Shown here: positions 5,873-12,236 of the stretch, in pieces | Layout of the letters: every line of letters starts with the position of its first letter | Numbering within the stretch: the first letter of the stretch is position 1 | Source of the DNA: a virus | Strand: one strand, 5' to 3' | DNA length: 43,733 bases | IMG/VR virus record: IMGVR_UViG_3300010399_000016 | Coordinates: 1 to 43,733 of that record | Notes under the pieces: generated by a model | Databases searched by the model: none | Told to the model about the DNA's origin: nothing | What the model saw: only the letters and a program-made list of their open reading frames with translations | Translations under genes and position numbers: made by a program

Positions 5873-6225
5873 CCTCCACCCCCACCGAGCGCGCCGCGAG
5901 GGCGTTCCACATCCGGCATAGCGCCAATTATGGCCTGTCTCCTGAGAAAGCCGCGGATGATTGGGACCATGATGTGAAGGGATGGCGAGATCTGTACGTT
6001 GCCTCCATGACCGCCGCTCTCGCGGAGTACGAGGCGGCGAAGGCGGAGGCGAGCGCGGCCAGGCGCGAGCGGGCGATGCAGGCAGCCACATGCGTGATGC
6101 TCGATTGCATTGGCGATCTGGTCGATGCCGAGGAGGCTCGTGGAATGGCTGATGAAATGACGGAAGCATTCGAGCGCGTCATGGCCGAGCCGGACGCAGC
6201 GCAGCCGCGCAAGGAGGGCGCATGA
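5869..6225 (+). CDS. Hypothetical helical protein (118 aa)
   Basis: ATG at 5869 overlaps the preceding stop and has GGAGG just upstream. The product is Ala/Glu-rich with one long predicted helix (AALAEYEAAKAEASAARRER) and a second helix at the C-terminus. No domain was recognised. The next gene overlaps by ATGA. Confidence 0.65.
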   Translation: MTSTPTERAARAFHIRHSANYGLSPEKAADDWDHDVKGWRDLYVASMTAALAEYEAAKAEASAARRERAMQAATCVMLDCIGDLVDAEEARGMADEMTEAFERVMAEPDAAQPRKEGA

Positions 6226-6383
6226 GCGAGATGACCATGGTGGAGCGGGTTCGTCGGTGCTGCTGCCGGGTATCTGATCCGTTCGAATGTGCGAAACTCA
6301 GGTATCCGATGTCTGAGGAACAGGAGCCCTGCGAATGCGTCTGTCATGACAACAACGAAGATGACGAGGAGTTTGGCGCATGA
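6222..6383 (+). CDS. Small Cys-rich protein (53 aa)
   Basis: ATG at 6222 has a full AAGGAGG ribosome-binding site and overlaps the stop before it; the stop overlaps the next start (ATGA). Seven cysteines occur in 53 residues: a CCC triplet (13-15), C23, and C37, C39 and C41 in PCECVCHD, suggesting metal binding. The tail is very acidic. The first 24 bases (6222-6245) are identical to the first 24 of the gene at 7168, so the two share the N-terminus MSEMTMVE while the rest differs. Confidence 0.65.
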   Translation: MSEMTMVERVRRCCCRVSDPFECAKLRYPMSEEQEPCECVCHDNNEDDEEFGA

Positions 6384-7171
6384 GCGAGATCGTACCAAAG
6401 CTGCGGGTACTCTCACTCGGCGCCGGGGTGCAGTCCACCACACTGGCGCTGCTGGCGGCGCACGGCGAGATCACGCCGATGCCGGACTGCGCGATCTTCG
6501 CTGACACCGGTTGGGAACCGGTAGCGGTCTACGAGCACCTCGGCCGACTGGAGCGCGCGCTGCCGTTCCCGGTCCATCGCGTCACCGCCGGCAATCTGCG
6601 CGAGGCTGCTATCGCAGGCGGCTCATTGCGGGCGAGGGGCTTTGCAGCCATTCCATGGTTCATCCGCAACGCCGATGGATCGGACGGCTTGGGTAAGCGC
6701 CAATGCACCGCACACTATAAGCTTGACCCGATCCGCCGAAAGATAGTCGAGTTGCTCGGTGGGCGTCCGAAAGGTGGCGCCGAGATGTGGATCGGCATCT
6801 CGACCGATGAGGCATTTCGGGTCAAGCCGGCGCGCGTCCAATATCTCGTCAATCGCTGGCCACTCATCGAGCGCGGCATGAACCGCGCGGACTGTCGGGC
6901 TTGTCTCAAGCGCTTCGGTTGGGACGCACCGCGGTCGGCCTGTATCGGCTGTCCGTTCCGCTCCAACGAGGAATGGGAAGCGCTTACGCCTGGCGAGCGG
7001 GCGGACGCGATCACCGTTGACCGCGCCATCCGGCATCAGCCAGGCACGAAAGGTGAGCAGTTCATGCACCGCAGTCGACGGCCTCTCGATGAAGTCGATC
7101 TGCGCTCGCCGTCGGAGCGCGGGCAGTCTGACCTGTTCTTGAACGAATGCGAGGGGATGTGCGGGGTATGA
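6380..7171 (+). CDS. PP-loop ATP pyrophosphatase, PAPS-reductase-like (263 aa)
   Basis: Residues 11-21 (LSLGAGVQSTT) are a PP-loop, the ATP-binding signature of the adenine nucleotide alpha hydrolase superfamily, which includes PAPS reductase and many tRNA- or DNA-thiolating and adenylating enzymes. FADTGWEP at 40-47 is the usual second motif. Cysteines C172, C175, C188 and C191 (DCRAC and CIGC), with C109, could bind a metal or Fe-S cluster. Phage members are commonly labelled PAPS reductase, but sulfate reduction is an unlikely job here. Modification of nucleic acid or a nucleotide is a better guess. It lies in the same transcript as a DNA methyltransferase. Confidence 0.8.
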   Translation: MSEIVPKLRVLSLGAGVQSTTLALLAAHGEITPMPDCAIFADTGWEPVAVYEHLGRLERALPFPVHRVTAGNLREAAIAGGSLRARGFAAIPWFIRNADGSDGLGKRQCTAHYKLDPIRRKIVELLGGRPKGGAEMWIGISTDEAFRVKPARVQYLVNRWPLIERGMNRADCRACLKRFGWDAPRSACIGCPFRSNEEWEALTPGERADAITVDRAIRHQPGTKGEQFMHRSRRPLDEVDLRSPSERGQSDLFLNECEGMCGV

Positions 7172-7509
7172 GCGAGATGACCATGGTGGAGGTCGTGGCG
7201 AGGGCGCTGATTGAGCGCATTGGATCTCCGTGGCGAGACGAGGACATGGATCCGTCCATCAAGCGCCTGTGGCAAGGCCACGCCCGCGCGGCCATCGCGG
7301 CGATGCGGAATCCGAACTCGGCGATGCTCGGGGCGGTCACCGAGATGTGGCAGCAGAGATTGCGCCGCAAAGTGGCTGAGGGAACGATCGGGCAGTACCA
7401 TCCGCACGAGACATTCACTGAGAACTGGCAGGCCATGATCGATGCCGCCCTCCGCGAGTTCCCGGGCGAGCCGCAGGCGCACCAGCGGGCGCAGCAGGAG
7501 GACAGGTGA
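7168..7509 (+). CDS. Hypothetical early phage protein (113 aa)
   Basis: ATG at 7168 overlaps the PP-loop gene stop. The N-terminal pattern (MTMVEVVARALIERIGSPW then ARAAIAAMRNP) is familiar from many small proteins in alphaproteobacterial phages, all of unknown function. It shares its first 24 bases with the gene at 6222. The middle contains an aromatic and His segment (QYHPHETFTENW). A strong AGGAGG near its end (7496-7501) serves the next gene. Confidence 0.65.
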   Translation: MSEMTMVEVVARALIERIGSPWRDEDMDPSIKRLWQGHARAAIAAMRNPNSAMLGAVTEMWQQRLRRKVAEGTIGQYHPHETFTENWQAMIDAALREFPGEPQAHQRAQQEDR

Positions 7510-7859
7510 TGGGCTTCAACACGGTGGCTGTGCTGTACAACGACTGCACACACGATATCCGCGAGCATGGCGGACGGCTGGGCCAGAAATTGGCAACGGC
7601 CATGACTGCCGGCTGGTCGATGCGCAAAGAGGACAAACTCGCCACACGGTTTGGCGCGGGCCAGGTCGTCTCGCAGGCCCATGCCGACTATTCGCAGGTC
7701 GTAGTGGTCGGCCACAACACCGGCCGCCCGATCACTGAATGCGCCGATCTGGACCACTACGCGCTGGGCCAGATCGCCGATGCACTCCGCCGGCATGGAT
7801 GGACGGTCAAGCCTCCGAAGAAGGCCAGGCGGGCGCGGCAGGAGCAGGGCGGGGCATGA
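7509..7859 (+). CDS. Conserved phage protein, GFNTV family (116 aa)
   Basis: ATG at 7509 is preferred because AGGAGG lies seven bases upstream; a GTG at 7506 is in frame but too close to it. The sequence has MGFNTVAVLYND at the start and FGAGQVVSQAHADYSQVVVV then GHNTGRP in the middle, which I recognise as a conserved phage hypothetical family. No catalytic role is known. The C-terminus is basic. It overlaps the next gene by ATGA. Confidence 0.7.
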   Translation: MGFNTVAVLYNDCTHDIREHGGRLGQKLATAMTAGWSMRKEDKLATRFGAGQVVSQAHADYSQVVVVGHNTGRPITECADLDHYALGQIADALRRHGWTVKPPKKARRARQEQGGA

Positions 7860-8191
7860 CAATCACCGTGATCCATCTCCGCGATATCATCCGTGCCCTG
7901 CCCGATCGCTGGGACGAGCAGTATCCCAAAAACCGGGCCACTGCCGACAAGCTTGCAATAGGCAAGCACCTCCGGGTTCTGGATCTGGAGAAGGCTACGC
8001 CGGCCGATATTGAACGAGTCATCGGAAATGGCTCTTGGACAAGCATGAGATGCCATGAATGCCAGCAGGATCAGTCGCCTCTCGTTCGCATTGGGGAGGA
8101 GCCCGATTGCGACGCCAATTGGGTGGATGTCTGCCCTGAATGCTTGGAAAAGGCTGTCCACGCCCTTGCGACAAGCCCGGTGAAGCCATGA
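7856..8191 (+). CDS. Zinc-ribbon-like hypothetical protein (111 aa)
   Basis: ATG at 7856 overlaps the upstream stop. The N-terminal half is helical. The C-terminal half has two CxxC pairs, CHEC and CPEC, about 25 residues apart, as in a zinc ribbon. It is coupled to the next gene by ATGA. A nucleic-acid or protein-binding role is plausible but unsupported beyond the motif. Confidence 0.65.
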   Translation: MTITVIHLRDIIRALPDRWDEQYPKNRATADKLAIGKHLRVLDLEKATPADIERVIGNGSWTSMRCHECQQDQSPLVRIGEEPDCDANWVDVCPECLEKAVHALATSPVKP

Positions 8192-8397
8192 CCGAGTGCC
8201 CCCGCCGTGACGCATGGCTCCGCGGATGCAGGTTCGAGCCGCGGTATGATGAAAACGTTAACAATCGGTTTAGCGTCGACCGGTTCAACGGTACGCCAGA
8301 TCAGTTCATCCGCATTATTCAGGCATCGAAGCCCAGAGAATACGTTCGCGACGTGTGCGTCACGTGCGGGAGGACCGTCGAGAGGGAGGGGAAGTGA
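8188..8397 (+). CDS. Small Cys-containing phage protein (69 aa)
   Basis: ATG at 8188 overlaps the preceding stop. It begins MTECPRRDAWLRGCRFEPRY and ends with VCVTCGRTVEREG, giving one single-Cys pair and one CxxC that could form a four-Cys metal site. GTGA overlap with the next gene. Function unknown. Confidence 0.65.
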   Translation: MTECPRRDAWLRGCRFEPRYDENVNNRFSVDRFNGTPDQFIRIIQASKPREYVRDVCVTCGRTVEREGK

Positions 8398-8546
8398 CAT
8401 ACCACCGATTCGTCCGTTTCGATGCCGCTGACGGCTATCTCCGTGCTGGCTGGATGCCGCTGCCGTCCCTGTCCGGGACGCACCACGGCGCATGGTCCGT
8501 GCACATGATCTGGCTCTGCTCGTGCCCGATGGGAGATCCGCAATGA
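8394..8546 (+). CDS. Small conserved phage protein (50 aa)
   Basis: GTG at 8394 overlaps the preceding stop, and the stop overlaps the methyltransferase ATG. The sequence (GWMPLPSLSGTHHGAWSVHM followed by WLCSCP) matches a short protein I recall from many phages. Two cysteines and three histidines suggest a small metal-bound fold. It precedes the methyltransferase and may be co-translated with it. Confidence 0.65.
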   Translation: MTYHRFVRFDAADGYLRAGWMPLPSLSGTHHGAWSVHMIWLCSCPMGDPQ

Positions 8547-9253
8547 CGTGGCGCACCGAGACGCTCGCTGATGGCGTTACGCTCTATTGCGGAGACTGCC
8601 GGGAGATCCTGCCGACGCTGGGCAAAGTCGATGCGGTGGTGACGGATCCACCGTATGGGATTGCGTATTCCCATGGGACCGGCGGGGGAAAACTGGCGCG
8701 ATCGACGCAGTTCGATCACCATCCCATCCGCGGCGATGACGAGCCGTTTGACCCCGCGCCGTGGCTGCGCTTTCCTCGTGTGGTCCTATTCGGGGCCAAT
8801 CACTTTGCGAACAAGCTGCCAGTGTCATCCAATTGGCTCGTCTGGGACAAGCGAGACAGCATTTGCAGTAATGATCAAGCCGATTGCAAAATGGCTTGGA
8901 CGAACCTCAGCGGCCCAGCGCGGCTCACGCGGCACCTTTGGAACGGGATGCTAAAGGCATCCGAGCGCGGCGAAGTGCGGGTGCATCCAACGCAAAAGCC
9001 GGTCGCAGTCATGGAATGGACGCTGCGGCAAACGACGGCAGACGGCGAAACCATCCTCGACCCCTTCATGGGCTCTGGCACCACAGGCGTTGCCGCCGTC
9101 AAGCTAGGCCGCCAGTTCATCGGGATCGAGATTGAGCCGCGGTACTTCGATATTGCGTGCAAGCGGATCGATGCCGCGTTGCGAGAGCCCGACATGTTCG
9201 TGGATCGGCCAAAGGCGCCAGAGCAGGCTGACTGGATAAAGAATGCACCTTGA
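8543..9253 (+). CDS. Orphan DNA methyltransferase, beta-class DPPY type (236 aa)
   Basis: The catalytic motif TDPPYG (34-39) comes before the SAM-binding motif DPFMGSGTTG (173-182), with HPTQKP (148-153) just ahead of it. This order is the beta class of N6-adenine or N4-cytosine methyltransferases (N6_N4_Mtase family, CcrM-like order). DPPY favours adenine N6. No restriction endonuclease is adjacent, so it is an orphan, probably protecting phage DNA from host restriction or marking it for regulation. ATG at 8543 has GGGAGA six bases upstream. The target site cannot be read from the sequence. Confidence 0.9.
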   Translation: MTWRTETLADGVTLYCGDCREILPTLGKVDAVVTDPPYGIAYSHGTGGGKLARSTQFDHHPIRGDDEPFDPAPWLRFPRVVLFGANHFANKLPVSSNWLVWDKRDSICSNDQADCKMAWTNLSGPARLTRHLWNGMLKASERGEVRVHPTQKPVAVMEWTLRQTTADGETILDPFMGSGTTGVAAVKLGRQFIGIEIEPRYFDIACKRIDAALREPDMFVDRPKAPEQADWIKNAP

Positions 9254-9692
9254 CGCCAGCCCCAAGCCGGGTCCACAAACGACTTGCGCCGGGGAGGATC
9301 GCTCCTCAACCCGGCGCATAATGTCCGAACTGCTTGGCGGCACCGGACACTGGACAGGCATCTACATGCCCCGCGGGGCGCCTGTCGTCAAGACCAGCCA
9401 AGCCAAAATCGGACATACGCCGTCATCCCGGCCGGGGCGCATTCGTGCGTCGAGGCTCGCGCAGCAGGGACGGCAAGGCGCAGGGTGTGAGGGATCTTCC
9501 CTTCCCGGATGTGCCGCTGCGGAAAATGCCGGGATGTCGGTACCGCAAGGCCGGCGGCGGCTCTACAGCGGCTCGTCCCGACGGGTCACAGAGCGCCATC
9601 CATCCCCCTGCCCTGTCCGTAGCATTGCTGCGGGGGGTAAGGGGGGTGTTTTGGCGGATACGCGGCTGAACCGCTCCGGGTCAACCACCTGA
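9243..9692 (+). CDS. Doubtful open frame over palindromic region (149 aa)
   Basis: An ATG at 9243 overlaps the methyltransferase end by 11 bases and the frame stays open to 9692. The first 60 codons look moderately coding (MSELLGGTGHW, GIYMPRGAPVV), but the rest is Arg/Ser/Gly-rich with no recognisable domain, and the frame runs over a 13-bp hairpin, two perfect palindromes and a terminator-like G/C structure. It may be a real small gene at its 5-prime end, or chance openness in GC-rich non-coding DNA. Confidence 0.25.
   Translation: MHLDASPKPGPQTTCAGEDRSSTRRIMSELLGGTGHWTGIYMPRGAPVVKTSQAKIGHTPSSRPGRIRASRLAQQGRQGAGCEGSSLPGCAAAENAGMSVPQGRRRLYSGSSRRVTERHPSPCPVRSIAAGGKGGVLADTRLNRSGSTT
9286..9317. 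repeat. Strong stem-loop after the methyltransferase gene
   Basis: GCGCCGGG (9286-9293) pairs with CCCGGCGC (9310-9317), and inside it GAGGA (9294-9298) pairs with TCCTC (9303-9307) around a TCGC loop, leaving only an AA bulge. That is a 13-bp GC-rich stem 33 bases past the methyltransferase stop. No T run follows, so it is not a textbook intrinsic terminator. More palindromes follow: TGTCCG/CGGACA (9322-9349), GCCCCGCGGGGC (9368-9379) and CCCGGCCGGG (9427-9436). Confidence 0.6.
9604..9652 (+). terminator. Possible terminator-like structure before late genes
   Basis: CCCCC and CCC (9604-9613) can pair with GGG and GGGGG in the run 9632-9646, followed by TGTTTT (9647-9652). The stem is interrupted by a TG/TAA internal loop and the T tract is short. 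The position between the early methyltransferase operon and the terminase genes is where an early-to-late boundary would be expected. Confidence 0.35.
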
Positions 9693-9713
9693 GAAGAGAG
9701 AGGAAGTAAGAGG

Positions 9714-9947
9714 ATGAGTAAGAGTAAAGACCCCGCTGCGCTCGAAGTCCCCGGAGGTCGAGACTGCCCGAAATGCGCTCGCCCGATGCAGCGGTATCAA
9801 CATCATCCGGACTGGCGTCCTCAACCCGGTCGAGGATTTTACCGCTGGTCGGATCGTTGCGCGCCTTGCAAGCACTTCCAGAATTATCCAGCGGCCAAGA
9901 AATCGCCAGCTCAGGCGGTCGGTTTCTTCGGCGCAGTCCCGACTTGA
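9714..9947 (+). CDS. Two-CxxC zinc-binding-type protein (77 aa)
   Basis: ATG at 9714 has AGGAAG seven bases upstream. DCPKC (17-21) and RCAPC (48-52) frame a segment rich in His, Trp and Pro (QRYQHHPDWRPQPG), a layout typical of small treble-clef or HNH-like folds, though the catalytic HNH residues are not clearly present. It lies just before the small terminase, where phages often carry an HNH protein that aids packaging. That role is possible but unproven here. Confidence 0.65.
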   Translation: MSKSKDPAALEVPGGRDCPKCARPMQRYQHHPDWRPQPGRGFYRWSDRCAPCKHFQNYPAAKKSPAQAVGFFGAVPT

Positions 9948-9998
9948 CGCGGCCTGAGTTCATGGGAATAGTGGCGAAAATGCAACAGGATACGCAGA

Positions 9999-10457
9999 GT
10001 GGCTAAGACAGCCGGTCGCCCATCTTCCTACACGCCCGAAGCCGCTACCGAGATCTGTAGCAGGATCGCAGAGGGCGAAACCGTCCGCCAAATCGCTGCA
10101 GACGATCATATGCCAGCTCAGGGTACCATCTTCCGCTGGCTGAACGAGCACGAAGCATTTCAAGAGCAATACGCTCGCGCACGTGAACGGCAGCTTGACC
10201 GGTGGGAAGACGAAATCGTTGAGATCGCAGACGATTCCACCAACGACTGGATGACGCGGGAATCCGCATCTGGCCGGATTGACGAAGTTGCGAACCACGA
10301 TCACATCGCCAGGTCGAGGCTTCGGGTGGACGCCCGTAAATGGATCATGAGCAAGCGGCTGCCGCGGAAGTACGGGGAGCGCCTCGGAGTTGAGGGCGCA
10401 GATGGCGGCCCGGTGCAGGTCGTGGTGAGGCGATTCAGCGAGGAGGAGGGGAAATGA
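9999..10457 (+). CDS. terS: Terminase small subunit, Sf6 gp1-like (152 aa)
   Basis: GTG at 9999 follows CAGGA by about eight bases. The N-terminus GRPSSYTPEAATEICSRIAE followed by ETVRQIAADD and TIFRWLNEH is the helix-turn-helix of the Sf6/P22-like small terminase family, which recognises the packaging site on phage DNA and hands it to the large subunit. A helical oligomerisation region follows (ARARERQLDRWEDEIVEIAD). The length fits the family. It is followed by eight small genes before TerL, an unusually long separation. Confidence 0.85.
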   Translation: MAKTAGRPSSYTPEAATEICSRIAEGETVRQIAADDHMPAQGTIFRWLNEHEAFQEQYARARERQLDRWEDEIVEIADDSTNDWMTRESASGRIDEVANHDHIARSRLRVDARKWIMSKRLPRKYGERLGVEGADGGPVQVVVRRFSEEEGK

Positions 10458-10639
10458 GCGACGTGAGCCTACAGAAGACTGGCATTGATGTGATTATCCT
10501 TGCCGACTTTCCCGGGGTTCGTCGGTTTCAGGAGTTCACCATCGAGACGAAGTCCGCTCCTGCGGTCGTTGTTGCGATCGGGCACATTTCGGTGATCGCA
10601 CCGAACCAGGCGTCTGTGATTCAAGAGAGGATGGCCTGA
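10454..10639 (+). CDS. Hypothetical small protein (61 aa)
   Basis: ATG at 10454 overlaps the terS stop and has GAGGAGG upstream; the stop overlaps the next ATG. The protein appears beta-rich with alternating hydrophobic strands (GIDVIILADF, APAVVVAIGHISVIAP). No transmembrane helix is clear. Unrecognised. Confidence 0.6.
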   Translation: MSDVSLQKTGIDVIILADFPGVRRFQEFTIETKSAPAVVVAIGHISVIAPNQASVIQERMA

Positions 10640-11010
10640 TGTACGAGCCCCCGCACTGGACGAAGCCGCGGCTGGCGAGGATCGCGCGGAAGCCGGATGA
10701 GGCGAGCGAGCAGAAGGCCCGCGAGGCATTGGCCCAAGACGGCATCATGGTTGTCGGTTCTGAGGCTGCAGACATGATAGCCGACCTGCAGAAGCAGCTG
10801 GCCGACATGCGCGAGGGAATGCGCGTCATGGCGATGCAGGTGGAGAAGCTGACCTACCATCTTGCGCAGTCGAAGGAGAGGCCAAATCCGCTTGCGTACA
10901 TGCGATACGAGCAGGCTCGTCGCGATTGGGCTCTGGCTATCGTGAACGGTACGATCCCGGAGCCTGTGAGCGTGCAATTCCACATCGACGGCCGGCAGGA
11001 TCGAAACTGA
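10639..11010 (+). CDS. Hypothetical coiled-coil protein (123 aa)
   Basis: ATG at 10639 is coupled to the preceding stop, with AGAGGA upstream. The centre is a predicted coiled coil (DMIADLQKQLADMREGM and on through VMAMQVEKL). The ends are basic. No family was recognised. It is one of a run of small genes between the two terminase subunits. Confidence 0.65.
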   Translation: MYEPPHWTKPRLARIARKPDEASEQKAREALAQDGIMVVGSEAADMIADLQKQLADMREGMRVMAMQVEKLTYHLAQSKERPNPLAYMRYEQARRDWALAIVNGTIPEPVSVQFHIDGRQDRN

Positions 11011-11186
11011 TGGGCGACAAGCCCGAAGCCCTACCATGGCTGCAAGACGAGCGACTCCTTGATGCATCCAAGTGGAAGTTCGGCCACCAACAGCCAGACG
11101 GTGCCGAAGAAGCAGCCTGGAACAACTACGGCCACCTCTGGTCCGAGATGGCGCGCGGCGAGCGCTGGGTGAGCTACAAGGCATGA
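11010..11186 (+). CDS. Hypothetical small protein (58 aa)
   Basis: ATG at 11010 is coupled to the upstream stop, and the end overlaps the next gene by ATGA. It is rich in Trp, Glu and Asp (LPWLQDERLLDASKWKFG, AAWNNYGHLWSEM). No motif was recognised. Confidence 0.6.
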   Translation: MGDKPEALPWLQDERLLDASKWKFGHQQPDGAEEAAWNNYGHLWSEMARGERWVSYKA

Positions 11187-11362
11187 GCGAGGACTACCTG
11201 ACGAAGCTGAAGTACCTCCACGAGACGTGCGGCGATCCGCTCGACCACGAGGTGCTGGGCAAAGCCGTGGCTGAGATTGAACGGCTGAGAGGCGAAGTCG
11301 AGCGTCTTCAGGATCGCCTGATGAGCGAGGATAACGCCGCCTATGAAGGCGGCTGGAGATGA
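11183..11362 (+). CDS. Hypothetical coiled-coil small protein (59 aa)
   Basis: ATG at 11183 overlaps the preceding stop. It contains a leucine-zipper-like helix (AVAEIERLRGEVERLQDRL). Coupled by ATGA to the next gene. Function unknown. Confidence 0.6.
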   Translation: MSEDYLTKLKYLHETCGDPLDHEVLGKAVAEIERLRGEVERLQDRLMSEDNAAYEGGWR

Positions 11363-11550
11363 CCCTGCTGAGCCCCGCTGAGGCCATCGGAATGCGCGTG
11401 AAGCTCCGCGGTCGCGCGCCTCGCGGCAGAGTGAAGTGCGTGGACGATCGCCGATGGACGTGGGTAGATTGGGATGCCGCCGCCAAGGGGCCGCAGATTG
11501 TGATGCTGAGCGAGTTGGAGATCGAGAGAGATGCTCCTGACGCCCGCTGA
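11359..11550 (+). CDS. Hypothetical small beta-rich protein (63 aa)
   Basis: ATG at 11359 overlaps the upstream stop. The protein has short basic strands typical of small SH3- or KOW-like folds (RVKLRGRAPRGRVKCVDDRR, TWVDWD), followed by a short helix. Its end overlaps the HTH gene by 20 bases. Function unknown. Confidence 0.6.
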   Translation: MTLLSPAEAIGMRVKLRGRAPRGRVKCVDDRRWTWVDWDAAAKGPQIVMLSELEIERDAPDAR

Positions 11551-11701
11551 GGCCGCCCCGATAGCCGGCGTCCCGCCCGTGCAGCTGGAACGCTGGGCCT
11601 GGCTCGAAGTCGGCCCGCGCAATCTCGGGACACGGGGCAAGCCGAGGTATCGCGCGGAGGACATCGAGGCGTGGCGAGAGGCAAAGGAGAAGGTGGCATG
11701 A
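11531..11701 (+). CDS. Excisionase/AlpA-type helix-turn-helix protein (56 aa)
   Basis: The 56-codon frame starts MLLTPAEAAPIAGVPPVQLE and continues RWAWLEVGPRN, RGKPRYRAEDIEAWREA. This is the HTH_17 pattern of excisionase and AlpA-like proteins: helix, turn, recognition helix, a short wing and a final helix. Such proteins bind DNA as bending factors or transcription activators. With no integrase here, a regulator or packaging/recombination accessory is more likely than an excisionase. GGAGA precedes the ATG, and it overlaps both neighbours. Confidence 0.7.
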   Translation: MLLTPAEAAPIAGVPPVQLERWAWLEVGPRNLGTRGKPRYRAEDIEAWREAKEKVA

Positions 11702-11979
11702 GTGTGATTCTGATCGGATTTGTCGCAGATGGCTCAGTGGGCGCAATCGGCGAGTATGAGAGCCCTGAGCGAGCGCAACAGGCAATCCGGTCTCGTGAGG
11801 TACCTAGCGGCTACAAGTATGCGGTGTTCGAGACCATGATGAATCGCACGATGACCGCCGAGCGGATGGGCGCAATCGTGTCTTCCGAGAACTACGAGAG
11901 CCAGCGCAAGGATCGGGATTTTATGCAGCGACTGCGGGCTGTCCGCGACAGGCGCCGGATGAAGGGAGCAGGGGCATGA
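11698..11979 (+). CDS. Hypothetical protein (93 aa)
   Basis: ATG at 11698 overlaps the HTH gene stop and has AAGGAGAAGG upstream. It begins with a beta-strand segment (MSVILIGFVADGSVGAIGEY), then helices, and ends with a strongly basic tail (RLRAVRDRRRMKG). Unrecognised. Confidence 0.6.
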   Translation: MSVILIGFVADGSVGAIGEYESPERAQQAIRSREVPSGYKYAVFETMMNRTMTAERMGAIVSSENYESQRKDRDFMQRLRAVRDRRRMKGAGA

Positions 11980-12236
11980 ACGAGACCATCAACGCATGGC
12001 GCAAGGCTCGCGTGAGGATCTACCAGGCGGTCGCCAGGAACCTGAATGCGCGTGCTGACATGCTCATCCGGCGCGCGAATATGTACGGCAAGATGGATGA
12101 GGTCGTGCGCAGCGACCCGCAGTTCGGAGCGAAGCTGCAGGCGATCCTGAATGCTCATGATGAGGCTGAGGAACGCTCTCGGGCTCTGAGGGTCGAGAAG
12201 ATGCAAGCGGCCATGCGGATTGCATCGCGTCGATGA
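11976..12236 (+). CDS. Hypothetical helical basic protein (86 aa)
   Basis: ATG at 11976 overlaps the upstream stop, with GAAGGGAG ahead of it. It is entirely alpha-helical by composition and Arg/Ala-rich (ARVRIYQAVARNLNARADML). It directly precedes the large terminase and is coupled to it by ATGA. No function can be assigned. Confidence 0.6.
   Translation: MNETINAWRKARVRIYQAVARNLNARADMLIRRANMYGKMDEVVRSDPQFGAKLQAILNAHDEAEERSRALRVEKMQAAMRIASRR

Noticed and set aside
9714-9947. HNH endonuclease assignment
   Set aside because: Two CxxC pairs are present but the HNH catalytic residues are not clear, so only a zinc-binding call was kept.
9586-9963. Reverse-strand frame over the 9714 gene
   Set aside because: The forward gene has a ribosome-binding site and two CxxC pairs; the reverse frame is low-complexity Tyr/Ser/Pro.
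11531-11701. Excisionase working with an integrase (temperate phage)
   Set aside because: No tyrosine or serine recombinase, attachment site or cI-like repressor was seen; the protein is listed only as HTH.
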